A stretch of DNA of 64,000 nucleotides from KBS50 sp042666615 (GTDB lineage: Bacteria > Actinomycetota > Actinomycetes > Mycobacteriales > Micromonosporaceae). Below, in pieces: positions 8,669-16,716 of this stretch. Made by a program: the position numbers and the translations under genes. The stretch lies in assembly GCF_042666615.1 (NCBI RefSeq), contig NZ_JBHTDD010000015.1, positions 1 to 64,000 on the forward strand, written 5' to 3'. The number at the start of each line of letters is the position of its first letter. Position 1 is the stretch's first letter. A model generated the notes under the pieces. The model worked only from the letters and a program-made list of their open reading frames with translations, did not search any database and had not been told where the DNA came from.

Positions 8669-8970
8669 TCGCCGCGGTCCTGGCGCTCGCGGTCGGGACG
8701 TACGCCTTCCGGCTCGCCGGTGTGGTGCTGAGGGAGCGGCTCGACCTGCCCGGCTGGCTGCGGCGCGGGCTGCCGATCGCGGCCGCGACGCTGCTCGCGG
8801 CGCTCGTCGCGGTGGCGGCGTTTACCGAGTCGGGGTTGTTCGCGGGCGTCGCCCGGCCGGCCGGTGTGCTTGTCGGTCTGGTGCTGGCCATCCGCCGGGC
8901 GCCGTTCGTCGTCGTGGTGGTGGCCGCCGCCGCGAGCACCGCCGTCCTGCGACTGCTCGGCGTGCCCTGA
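8662..8970 (+). CDS. azlD: AzlD family exporter small subunit
   Basis: A 102-residue membrane protein with three to four hydrophobic helices (G-T-Y-A-F-R-L near the N-terminus, R-R-A-P-F near the end), the size and pattern of AzlD/YgaH. The GTG at 8662 overlaps the azlC stop; a TTG at 8665 is the alternative. It acts as the obligate partner of AzlC. Confidence 0.85.
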   Translation: MLIAAVLALAVGTYAFRLAGVVLRERLDLPGWLRRGLPIAAATLLAALVAVAAFTESGLFAGVARPAGVLVGLVLAIRRAPFVVVVVAAAASTAVLRLLGVP

Positions 8971-9154
8971 CGGCGGCCGGTCTCGCGTCGGCCCGTCGGT
9001 GCTGCCGCCAGGCGATGCCCTGATCGGCAGGAACTGCTCAACCGGGCAGAACGGTCGCCGCCCGCCGGTGGAACGGTGTTTGGCTGCTCCACAGGGGACC
9101 AGGGGTGTTCGTGGGTTCTCGCACCCCTCGGAGGAGCGATCGGGGGAGGGCACC

Positions 9155-10882
9155 GTGACCATGATCGACGGCCGGTTGCCGGCCGGCGACCGGGACCGCC
9201 TGCTGGCACGAATCCGGGACAGTGTCATCGGCGAGGGTGAACTGATGCATGGCCCGTACGGGCCGCGACGCATCACCTACGCCGACTACACGGCCTCGGG
9301 GCGGGCGTTGGACTTCATCGAGGACGCCATCCGGAGACGGGTGCTGCCTTACTACGCCAACACGCACACCGAGAGTTCGGGCACCGGCCGGATGACGGGC
9401 CGCTGGCGGGAGGAGGCCCGCCGCACCATCCACGAGGCGGTGGTCGGCGGGGACGAGCACGTCGTGATCTTCTGCGGTTCGGGCGCCACCGCGGCGGTCA
9501 ACAAGCTGATCGGGATCCTGGAACTGCGGCTGCCCGACGCGCCGACGCGCCGCCATGGACTGCTCGACCGGATCCCGGCGGACCAGCGGCCGGTGGTGTT
9601 CGTGGGACCCTACGAGCACCATTCGAACGAACTGCCCTGGCGGGAGACGTACGCCGACGTGGTCGTCATCGGTGCGGACGCCGACGGACACATCGACCAG
9701 ACGGAGCTGGTCGCCCAACTGGTCCGCCACGCGCACCGGCCGCTGCGGATCGGCAGCTTCTCCGCGGCATCCAACGTGACAGGCATCCTGTCCGAGGTGG
9801 ACGCGATCGCGCGGCTGCTGCACGCGCACGCCGCGTTGTCGTTCTGGGACTACGCCGCGGCCGGGCCGTACCTGCCGATCCGGATGGTGGAGTCCGCGCC
9901 TGGCGCCGCCGACCACAAGGACGCGGTGTTCCTCTCCCCGCACAAGTTCGTCGGCGGTCCGCAGACGCCCGGCGTGCTCGCGGTCCGCCGGGACCTGTTG
10001 CGCAACCGGGTCCCGAGCGTGCCCGGCGGCGGCACCGTGGCCTTCGTGGGCCCGGAGGTGCACCACTACCTCGACGACCCGGTGGCCCGGGAGGAGGGTG
10101 GCACGCCGGCGATCGTCGAGTCGATCCGGGCCGGGCTGGTGTTCGCCGTCAAGCAGGCGGTCGGCACCGACGTGATCGAGGCGTGCGAACGCCGGCTCTG
10201 GGCGCGGGCGCGGCACCGGTGGGCCACGAATCCGCGGATCGAGGTGCTGGGCAACCCGCACGCGCCGCGGCTGTCGATCGTCTCGGTGCGGCTCCGCTAC
10301 CGAGCACGCTACCTGCACCACAACTTCGTCGTGGCGGTGCTCAACGACCTGTTCGGCATCCAGGCCCGCGGCGGCTGCTCGTGCGCCGGCCCGTACGGGC
10401 ACCGGCTGCTGGTCATCGACGCGGCGCGCTCGCGGGCGCTCCGGGATGAGATCGACCACGGCTGTGAGGGGATCAAGCCGGGCTGGGCGCGGCTCAACTT
10501 CAACTACTTCATCTCGGACACCGTCGCCGACTATCTCGTGGAGGCGGTCCGCCTGATCGCCGATCACGGGTACCGGCTGCTGCCCGACTACCGGTTCGAC
10601 GTCCGGACCGGGCTGTGGCGGCACCGGGCGGAACCGGACCGCCCGCCGGTCGGGTTGGCCGATCTGATCGATCCGGCCACGCCACCGGAGGCGGGCTCTG
10701 GCCCCGAACGGGTGGGCGAGGAGGCGCTCGCCGGCTACCTGGATGAGGCCCGTCGCATCCTCACGACGCGGCCGGCCCGGCTGGACGACTCGGCCACCGG
10801 GCTCGCGGACAGCTTCGAGGCCCTGCGCTGGTTCCACCTGCCTCCGGCCTGCCTGCCACCCGCGTCCGGCTGCCGGGGCTGA
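9155..10882 (+). CDS. PLP-dependent class V aminotransferase, cysteine desulfurase-like
   Basis: A 575-residue fold-type I PLP enzyme. Lys264 in SPHKFVGG is the Schiff-base lysine, Asp232 in F-W-D-Y-A binds the pyridine nitrogen, and the G-P-Y-E-H-H-S-N-E loop (151-159) supplies the ring-stacking histidine. A conserved R-G-G-C-S-C-A-G-P segment near residue 408 supplies candidate active Cys residues. It is longer than IscS/SufS (about 400) because of a C-terminal extension of about 150 residues. The GTG at 9155 is preferred over ATG 9161 because the GGGGGAGG site ends five bases before it. Sulfur mobilisation is plausible but other class V activities remain possible. Confidence 0.8.
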   Translation: MTMIDGRLPAGDRDRLLARIRDSVIGEGELMHGPYGPRRITYADYTASGRALDFIEDAIRRRVLPYYANTHTESSGTGRMTGRWREEARRTIHEAVVGGDEHVVIFCGSGATAAVNKLIGILELRLPDAPTRRHGLLDRIPADQRPVVFVGPYEHHSNELPWRETYADVVVIGADADGHIDQTELVAQLVRHAHRPLRIGSFSAASNVTGILSEVDAIARLLHAHAALSFWDYAAAGPYLPIRMVESAPGAADHKDAVFLSPHKFVGGPQTPGVLAVRRDLLRNRVPSVPGGGTVAFVGPEVHHYLDDPVAREEGGTPAIVESIRAGLVFAVKQAVGTDVIEACERRLWARARHRWATNPRIEVLGNPHAPRLSIVSVRLRYRARYLHHNFVVAVLNDLFGIQARGGCSCAGPYGHRLLVIDAARSRALRDEIDHGCEGIKPGWARLNFNYFISDTVADYLVEAVRLIADHGYRLLPDYRFDVRTGLWRHRAEPDRPPVGLADLIDPATPPEAGSGPERVGEEALAGYLDEARRILTTRPARLDDSATGLADSFEALRWFHLPPACLPPASGCRG

Positions 10883-10922
10883 CCGCCGGGGCCACAGGGC
10901 GGTGCGGGCGCCGGAGCCCCGC

Positions 10923-11030
10923 CGATCCTGTCCGCGCCGGAGCGTCGCCGGTCCTGGTCCGCGCCGGTCCTCAGTCGGTCCTGGTCCGCGCCGGAGCCCC
11001 GCCGGTCCTGGTCCGCGCCGGTCATCAGTC
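10923..11030. repeat. 27-bp tandem repeat array
   Basis: Four copies of a GC-rich unit with core GGTCCTGGTCCGCGCCGG start at about 10923 (degenerate), 10950, 10977 and 11004. The array fills the gap between the class V aminotransferase and the convergent coiled-coil gene and runs into the latter's last codons. No conventional terminator is seen here. Confidence 0.8.
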
Positions 11031-11654
11031 AGGCAGGACGGCGTCGAGTTGGTCGCCCAGCGCGGCGGCGCCCGCGGCGTCCTTACCGAGCCGGTCCGAC
11101 TGCGCGGCGAGGTACGTCTGCCACTGCCGGATCTGGTGGGAGGCGGCGCGGACCACCTCGACGAGCGCGTCGTTCGACGCCCGCAGGGACTGGATCCGTT
11201 CCTCCACCTCGGCACCGGACCCCTCGGACCGGGATCCGGCGGCCTGCGCGGTCGCGATGATCTCGGCGGCCTGGGCCCGGGCGTCCGCGATGATCTGGGC
11301 GCCCTCCCTGCTCGCCTCGTCGACCGTCTCGTTGGCCTCATCCTGTGCGCGCATCGTCAGCTCGATCACCATGGGGTCCGGGCCCTGGGGGACGGTGCTG
11401 GGCAGCGCGCCATGCCGGTACATCTCCACCTGGGCGGCCATTCGACGATGGTTGGCGCGGAGCCGGTGGATCTCGGCGTTGAGCGACCTGATCTGTTCGT
11501 TGGCGAACTGGCAGGCTTCCAGGACCTCGCGCTGGGACAGCCACCACGTGCCGCGGAAGCGTCGCGCCTCGACGTGGGCGAGCCGGCTCTCCATGTCGTC
11601 GACCGGTGCGCCACCGAGTAGGGCGGCAGTGACGCCATCATGATCGACGCTCAT
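11025..11654 (-). CDS. Coiled-coil protein, DivIVA-like
   Basis: A 209-residue soluble protein, largely helical. Residues about 45-80 (heptad pattern around NAEIHRLRANHRRMAAQVEMY) and 95-185 are strongly coiled-coil, resembling DivIVA/Wag31-type or cellulose-synthase-associated scaffolds. It has no signal peptide or membrane helix. Its ATG overlaps the stop of the flavohemoglobin gene (ATGA), making it the third gene of the NOS operon. I do not recognise a specific family. A scaffold that localises or assembles the NO-handling enzymes is speculation from context. Confidence 0.65.
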   Translation of the reverse strand: MSVDHDGVTAALLGGAPVDDMESRLAHVEARRFRGTWWLSQREVLEACQFANEQIRSLNAEIHRLRANHRRMAAQVEMYRHGALPSTVPQGPDPMVIELTMRAQDEANETVDEASREGAQIIADARAQAAEIIATAQAAGSRSEGSGAEVEERIQSLRASNDALVEVVRAASHQIRQWQTYLAAQSDRLGKDAAGAAALGDQLDAVLPD

Positions 11655-12871
11655 CGGGCTCCTAGCCGGCTGAGGGGGCGTGACGTATCAGGCGACGCCA
11701 CGATGGGTGGATAGGACGTGTGGTCGAAGGTCTCGGTGAGGATCTGGTCCGGCGGCACCCCGGCGTCGACCAGGGTGCGGATGGTGTCCCGAATCATCGC
11801 GGGAGATCCGCAGACGAGAACGTCCGAGTCTTCCCAGGAGCGTAGCCGTAACGCCACGTCCACGGCCGTGCCCACTGCGCCCTCCCAGCCCCAGCCCGCC
11901 TCGACGGTTGGGACGTAGCGCAACCACCGCTCGCCCGCCGATTGGCCGGCGGACGCCGTCGACGCGAGCATGGCCAGTGCCTGGTGGTCGTAGAGGTCGC
12001 TCGGCGTCTTGCCACCGACGACGAGGGTGACCGACCGGGCGGGGCCCTGCCGCAGCGACTCGACGACGGCCCGGAGCGGGGCGAGGCCACTGCCGCCCGC
12101 GACGAGCAGCAGCGGGCGGTGCGGAGCCCGATCGTAGGACGACAAGGTGGTGCCGACCGGATGCCCCAGCAGCAACCGGTCACCGACCCCGGTGCGGCGG
12201 ACCAGATGGGTGGAGAACCGTCCCGTGGCCCGCACGTGGAACTCGATGGTGCCGTCCGGCCGGGGAGCGTTGGCCGGCGAGAGGTATCGCCACATCCGCA
12301 GGTCGGGAAGCTGCACCGGGAGCGACTGGCCGGGACGGTACGCGCACAGGTAGTTGGGTCGGACGGTGAGCACCACGAGGTCGACCAGCCTGCGGTCGAC
12401 GTCCAACACCTGGGCCTCCCAGTACGGCGGCAGGCTCCTCTCGGACTCCGCCGCCCCGGCCAGCATGAGCTTCGCGACGGCCTCGTAGGCCGCCGCCCAC
12501 TCCGCCTTCAGGGCGGGGGTCCACGCGGTGCCCAGGAAGTGTTCGAGGGTGGCCAGCAGCGCCTGTCCCACCCAGATGTAGTGGTGCTCGGCCAGGTGGA
12601 TGACGTTGCCATCGGCATCGCGTGCCTGGAACCGGCGGTGGTCGGCACCGAGTCGATGGGTGAAGGCGGTCAGTTCCTCGGCGTCGTCGACGTGCGTGAG
12701 GATGTGTCCCAGGGCCGCCAGCAGCTTGTCCTCCTGGTAGCGCATGTTGGTGGGGAACATCGTCCGGGTTTCCGGGGCGATCACGAACAGGGAGGCGTAG
12801 AAGTACTTGACGGCGCGCGGACCGGCCACTGTGAATTGGCGCCAGCTTCGACGCAGGGCGGTGACGTCCAT
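11651..12871 (-). CDS. Flavohemoglobin-like NO dioxygenase/reductase
   Basis: A 406-residue three-domain protein. Residues 1-140 are a globin: F-Y-A-S-L-F carries the B10 tyrosine and D-H-R-R-F the likely proximal histidine. Residues about 150-255 are a ferredoxin-reductase FAD domain (R-Y-L-S-P-A-N). Residues about 260-395 bind NAD(P) (V-A-G-G-S-G-L-A-P-L and V-C-G-S-P-A-M-I). The family oxidises NO to nitrate, or can feed electrons to heme partners. The gene is two bases downstream of the NOS gene and overlaps the next gene by four bases. A dedicated role with NOS, as reductase, NO scavenger or nitrating-species generator, is inferred. Confidence 0.9.
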   Translation of the reverse strand: MDVTALRRSWRQFTVAGPRAVKYFYASLFVIAPETRTMFPTNMRYQEDKLLAALGHILTHVDDAEELTAFTHRLGADHRRFQARDADGNVIHLAEHHYIWVGQALLATLEHFLGTAWTPALKAEWAAAYEAVAKLMLAGAAESERSLPPYWEAQVLDVDRRLVDLVVLTVRPNYLCAYRPGQSLPVQLPDLRMWRYLSPANAPRPDGTIEFHVRATGRFSTHLVRRTGVGDRLLLGHPVGTTLSSYDRAPHRPLLLVAGGSGLAPLRAVVESLRQGPARSVTLVVGGKTPSDLYDHQALAMLASTASAGQSAGERWLRYVPTVEAGWGWEGAVGTAVDVALRLRSWEDSDVLVCGSPAMIRDTIRTLVDAGVPPDQILTETFDHTSYPPIVASPDTSRPLSRLGAR

Positions 12872-12873
12872 GG

Positions 12874-14130
12874 TCAGGCCAGCTCGCGGTGGGCGGCGGA
12901 GTGGAGGTCCCGAAGCGTCGCGCCGACCCCGCCCGCGGCGTCGTACGGGCGGGTCGTCGGCAGCAGGTTCGGCGTCGGAACGCGCGTGTCGTAGTAGCGG
13001 TGGTGGACGGCGTGCAGGGCCGCCCAGCCGACCGAACCGTTGAGCCAGGACCAGTCGCCGTACACGGGCCGGCCCGCGCGCTCCTCCTGCTCGCAGAACC
13101 GCACGAACAGCTCGGACTCCGTGTGCGGGTCCGAGATCCGGACTCCGGCGGAGCGGAAGGAGTGCAGTATCGCCTGGTTGATCACGAGCGCGGCATGCTC
13201 GCGCCACAGGTTGTCCTCGCGATCGATGTCCGTCCCGAGGGCGCGGGCGACCACCCCGAGCTGGTCGTACCTGCCCACGTCGCCCATGTTCCGGGTGCCG
13301 ATCTCGTCGCTGAGATAGTGGCCGTTGAACGGCGCGCAACTGTAGTCGACACCGCCGATGCGTAGCCTCATGTTGGAGATCACGGGCAGGGCGTGCCAGC
13401 GCAGCCCCAGCTCGGCGAACCACGGGTACTGCGGATGGCTGAGCGGAACCTCCCTGATCAGCTTCCGCGGCGCCGCGACCAGCGTGGGTGGCTCGGTCGC
13501 GGTCTCGATAACCCAGGGCAGCAGGTCGAAGCGGCCCGGCGCGTCCGGGCCCCGCCAGCCGAGCCGCAGGACAGCTCGGGTCATGGCGTGCTGGGCGGGA
13601 TCGCCGAGCACCGAGTCGTCCGGAGCCGGCCAACCGCAGTACCGGACGAGCTGGTCGTTCCAGATCCGCGCGCGCGGTGCCACGCCCGGGCGGTCCGGCG
13701 CGAACACCGTCATCACGGATCGGATCCGCCCGCTCCGGTCCGCCTCGGCGAGATGCTGGCGCAACTCCCGGGCGATGCCGGCGACCGAGGTGACGTCCCG
13801 GCGGTCCCGCACGTGCAGCGCGCTCCACCGGACCCGGCCGATGCACCGGACGGACTGCCGCCAGGCGACCCGCGATCCGTAGACCAGTTCCTCGCCGCGG
13901 TGCCGGTAGCTGCCGGTGAGGTCGATCTCGTCCAGCACCTCGGTGATCCGCTGGGCGAGACCGGGAACGTCATGCTCCTGGTGGTACGCGGTCAGGAACT
14001 CCACCGCCTCGGCACGGATGTCCGGCTGCTCCGTCGGGTGGCCATCGAGGTCGGTGAGAAGGGTGTCGGACCGGGTGGGTTGCTGAGCGTCGGCGGGCGT
14101 GACCACGCTGATATGACTGTCGGTGTGCAA
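12874..14130 (-). CDS. nos: Nitric oxide synthase oxygenase
   Basis: A 418-residue bacterial NOS oxygenase lacking a reductase domain. Diagnostic segments are WRQSVRCIGR with the heme-thiolate Cys96, R-I-W-N-D-Q-L-V-R-Y-C-G-W, W-H-A-L-P-V-I-S-N-M-R-L-R-I-G-G, and C-A-P-F-N-G-H-Y-L-S-D-E-I-G with the arginine-binding Glu. The residue before Tyr in that motif is His, where Bacillus NOS has Trp. It oxidises L-arginine to citrulline and NO using pterin. The start is uncertain: TTG at 14130 has only a weak site, and a GTG eight codons in is the alternative. It leads an operon with flavohemoglobin and a coiled-coil protein, so its electron donor may be that reductase. Confidence 0.93.
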   Translation of the reverse strand: MHTDSHISVVTPADAQQPTRSDTLLTDLDGHPTEQPDIRAEAVEFLTAYHQEHDVPGLAQRITEVLDEIDLTGSYRHRGEELVYGSRVAWRQSVRCIGRVRWSALHVRDRRDVTSVAGIARELRQHLAEADRSGRIRSVMTVFAPDRPGVAPRARIWNDQLVRYCGWPAPDDSVLGDPAQHAMTRAVLRLGWRGPDAPGRFDLLPWVIETATEPPTLVAAPRKLIREVPLSHPQYPWFAELGLRWHALPVISNMRLRIGGVDYSCAPFNGHYLSDEIGTRNMGDVGRYDQLGVVARALGTDIDREDNLWREHAALVINQAILHSFRSAGVRISDPHTESELFVRFCEQEERAGRPVYGDWSWLNGSVGWAALHAVHHRYYDTRVPTPNLLPTTRPYDAAGGVGATLRDLHSAAHRELA

Positions 14131-14253
14131 GGCGTTCGATCCCGTGTTCGGGCAGGCTGGTGCGCGTCCCCCGCGTTAAGCCCACAGCGTGTACGAACCC
14201 GGTGCCGATCACGGAGAGTGAGGTGACCGGCGCCGGTAGCGGTGCCGGTCCCC

Positions 14254-14282
14254 AGATTGGTGCCATGATCGTCGGCTGTCAA
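14254..14282 (-). promoter_or_regulatory. Promoter of NOS operon
   Basis: On the minus strand TTGACA (14277-14282), a 17-base spacer and CAATCT (14254-14259) form a consensus -35 with a moderate -10. Transcription would start near 14247, about 117 bases before the nos start. Confidence 0.5.
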
Positions 14283-14387
14283 CAGCAGATCAACAGCGGT
14301 GTCCACGGAATGTCTGACCACTCATCGTGCGGATCCGATGACAAAATGTTGTTTCCGCAGCGAGGACGGCCGGTGGGAACGATCAGG

Positions 14388-14987
14388 TTAGATCGGATCG
14401 CCGATCTTGACTTGGGGAACCGGGGTCCGCATCCGCCGGAAGGCGATGGACCGCATGATCGCGTAGAAGTAGAGCGATCCGAGCTTTTCCTGGCTCTTCG
14501 GGAACCGCTCCCGGACCAACCTCTTGATCTTCCGGGAGATCAGGAGCGAGTCGACGACGACACCGAGCGCCAGCGTCACCCAGAGGATGTTCGAGGCCAG
14601 CCGGATGGTGGGCGGCATGGTCGGACCCGAACCCACGAGCACCACCAGGGCGCCGCCGAAGAACCAGGTGCCCACCGTGCGCCGGGAGTCCACCACGTCG
14701 CGGGCCAGCCTCCGCTCCGGGCCACGGTCGCGGGGGCCGCCCTCGCGGCGGAACTCCGCCGCCGCCTCCGCGCGCGCCGCGCGCCGGCGGGCCTTGGCCT
14801 CCTCCTTGCTCACCGGTGCGCTCGACACCGGTCGCCGGAGGTTGGCACCCGGCCGCTTGGGAGTCTCCCGGCCCTTGCCCGGGGTGTACCCGCGACGGCG
14901 GGCCTCGACGGACTCCGCCCCGGGCTCCGGCTCGGTGACGGTCTCCTCGACGACGGCGGTTGGCTTGCGGCGAAACAGCGACGGCAC
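14388..14987 (-). CDS. DUF3043 membrane protein
   Basis: A 199-residue actinobacterial protein. The first 110 residues are highly charged (E-A-K-A-R-R-R-A-A-R-A-E-A), followed by two transmembrane helices at about 115-135 and 140-160 and a basic C-terminal tail (S-R-K-I-K-R-L-V-R-E-R-F-P). This is the DUF3043 layout; function unknown. The GTG at 14987 (VPSLFRRKP) is chosen because TACCCT lies six bases upstream, fitting a leaderless transcript, and the conserved SLFRRK begins there. A longer frame exists to 15023. Confidence 0.8.
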   Translation of the reverse strand: MPSLFRRKPTAVVEETVTEPEPGAESVEARRRGYTPGKGRETPKRPGANLRRPVSSAPVSKEEAKARRRAARAEAAAEFRREGGPRDRGPERRLARDVVDSRRTVGTWFFGGALVVLVGSGPTMPPTIRLASNILWVTLALGVVVDSLLISRKIKRLVRERFPKSQEKLGSLYFYAIMRSIAFRRMRTPVPQVKIGDPI

Positions 14988-14993
14988 GCATGA

Positions 14994-14999
14994 AGGGTA
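14994..14999 (-). promoter_or_regulatory. Leaderless -10 box, DUF3043 gene
   Basis: TACCCT on the minus strand, six bases before the GTG start at 14987. No clear -35 and no Shine-Dalgarno are seen. Confidence 0.45.
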
Positions 15000-15037
15000 G
15001 CCAACCGCCGGCGCCACCCGCACGGCGCGGTGCCGGC

Positions 15038-15155
15038 GACCCGCTGGATCGCCGGCCGCGACCCGCTGGATCGCCGGCAGCGCGACCCGCTGGATCGCCG
15101 GCAGCGCGACCCGCTGGATCGCCGGCAGCGCGAGCCGCGCCGATTTTGCCCGGGA
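15038..15155. repeat. 22-24-bp tandem repeat array
   Basis: Copies of GACCCGCTGGATCGCCGGCA begin at 15038, 15060, 15084 and 15108, with a degraded one at 15132 (spacings 22, 24, 24, 24). The units contain GCCGGC and can fold on themselves. The array lies between murA and the DUF3043 gene, both minus strand, so it would be transcribed from murA readthrough. Confidence 0.85.
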
Positions 15156-15162
15156 AGCGCCG

Positions 15163-16518
15163 TCAGGGACGTTCGACGTGGGCGCCGAGGTTGGCCAGCT
15201 TCGCCTCGAAGTCCTCGTACCCGCGGTTGATCAGATCCACGCCGTAGACCCGCGAGGTGCCCTCGGCGGCCAGCGCCGCGATCAGGTGGCTGAAGCCTGC
15301 CCGGAGGTCGGGAATGACCAGGTCGGCCGCGTGCAGCTTGCTCGGCCCGGCGATCACCGCGGAGTGCCGGAAGTTACGGCGGCCGAACCGGCACGGCGTG
15401 CCACCCAGGCAGTCCCGGTAGACCTGGATGTTGGCGCCCATCTTGTTCAACGCGTCCGTGTAGCCCAGCCGCTGCTCGTACACCGTCTCGTGGACGATCG
15501 ACAGACCGCGCGCCTGGGTCAACGCCACCACCAGGGGCTGCTGCCAGTCGGTCATGAAGCCGGGGTGGACATCCGTCTCCAGCGCCGTCGCGCTCAGCTC
15601 GGTGCCCGGGTGCCAGAACCGGATACCGCCCTCCTGACCGGGCCGGCCGTCGCGCGGTGGGCGGGTGTCGGTCACCTCGTACGAGCCGCCCACCGACCGG
15701 AAGATGTTCAGGAACGTCATCATGTCGGCCTGCTGCGCGCCGAGCACCTGGACGTCGCCCTTGGTGGCCAGCGCCGCGGCGGCCCAGCTCGCCGCCTCGA
15801 TCCGGTCCGGGATGGGCCGGTGCGAATAGCCGCCGAGCCGGGGTACGCCCTGGATCTCGATCACCCGGTCGGTGTGCACCTTGATGATCGCGCCCATCTT
15901 CTGCAGGATGCAGATCAGGTCGATGATCTCCGGCTCCACCGCGGCGTTGCGCAGTTCGGTCACGCCCTCGGCCAGCACCGCGGTGAGCAGCACCTGCTCG
16001 GTGGCGCCGACGCTCGGGTAGGGCAGCGAGAACTTCGTGCCATGCAGCCCGGACGGCGCGGTCAGGTGCAGCCCGTCGGGCTGCTTGTCGACGACCGCGC
16101 CGAACTCGCGCAGCGCCTGCATGTGGAAGTCGATCGGGCGCGGCCCGATGTGACAGCCGCCCAGGTCCGGGATGAACGCGTGGCCAAGCCGGTGCAGCAG
16201 CGGTCCGCACAACAGGATCGGGATCCGGCTGGACCCGGCGTGCACGTTGATCTGGTCGGTCGACGCGCTCTCCACGTTCTTCGGGTCGAAGACCAGCTCG
16301 CCGTCCTCGTCCCCGTCGGTGACCTTCACGCCGTGCAGGCCGAGCAGGCCGCGCACCACCTCCACGTCCCGGATCTTCGGTACGTCGTAGAGCCGGCTCG
16401 GTTGATCACCCAGCAGCGCCGCGACCATGGCCTTCGAGACGAGATTCTTGGCGCCGCGCACCCGGATCGTGCCCTCCAGGGGCGCGCCTCCGTGGACAAC
16501 CAGGACGTCGTCGGTCAA
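15163..16518 (-). CDS. murA: UDP-N-acetylglucosamine 1-carboxyvinyltransferase
   Basis: A 451-residue MurA/EPSP-synthase-fold enzyme that catalyses the first committed step of peptidoglycan synthesis, transfer of enolpyruvate from PEP to UDP-GlcNAc in the cytoplasm. Lys24-Asn25 of the active site are present. Cys122 in L-G-G-C-H-I-G-P-R-P corresponds to the fosfomycin-reactive Cys115 of E. coli MurA (mycobacteria carry Asp there). The start is TTG at 16518, supported by GGAGG five bases upstream. It is about 30 residues longer than E. coli MurA, with an insertion around residues 65-85. A TATGCT -10-like box lies at 16627-16632. Confidence 0.93.
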   Translation of the reverse strand: MTDDVLVVHGGAPLEGTIRVRGAKNLVSKAMVAALLGDQPSRLYDVPKIRDVEVVRGLLGLHGVKVTDGDEDGELVFDPKNVESASTDQINVHAGSSRIPILLCGPLLHRLGHAFIPDLGGCHIGPRPIDFHMQALREFGAVVDKQPDGLHLTAPSGLHGTKFSLPYPSVGATEQVLLTAVLAEGVTELRNAAVEPEIIDLICILQKMGAIIKVHTDRVIEIQGVPRLGGYSHRPIPDRIEAASWAAAALATKGDVQVLGAQQADMMTFLNIFRSVGGSYEVTDTRPPRDGRPGQEGGIRFWHPGTELSATALETDVHPGFMTDWQQPLVVALTQARGLSIVHETVYEQRLGYTDALNKMGANIQVYRDCLGGTPCRFGRRNFRHSAVIAGPSKLHAADLVIPDLRAGFSHLIAALAAEGTSRVYGVDLINRGYEDFEAKLANLGAHVERP

Positions 16519-16716
16519 CGCAACCTCCAGCGCGTGCTGACGTGTCGGATGGACGTGGGCGGGGAGGCTCGTCGATCACGCTCCCCGGGGCACGGCCGCG
16601 TACCGGCCGCTCGATGTCGCCCGCAGAGCATAGCCCTCGGTGACCGGCTCGGCCGGGGCACACCGGAACCTCGGTGAGAAATCGGTGCTAGATGTACCTA
16701 TTCCGTGCCAGGTCGA

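Noticed and set aside
7873..9276. N-terminal extension of the XRE-cupin gene across azlC and azlD
   Set aside because: It would run antisense through two well-supported membrane-protein genes and has no domain; the ATG at 7872 precedes the HTH normally.
15038..15155. CRISPR or att site
   Set aside because: No spacers, no cas or integrase gene nearby; simple tandem repeats.
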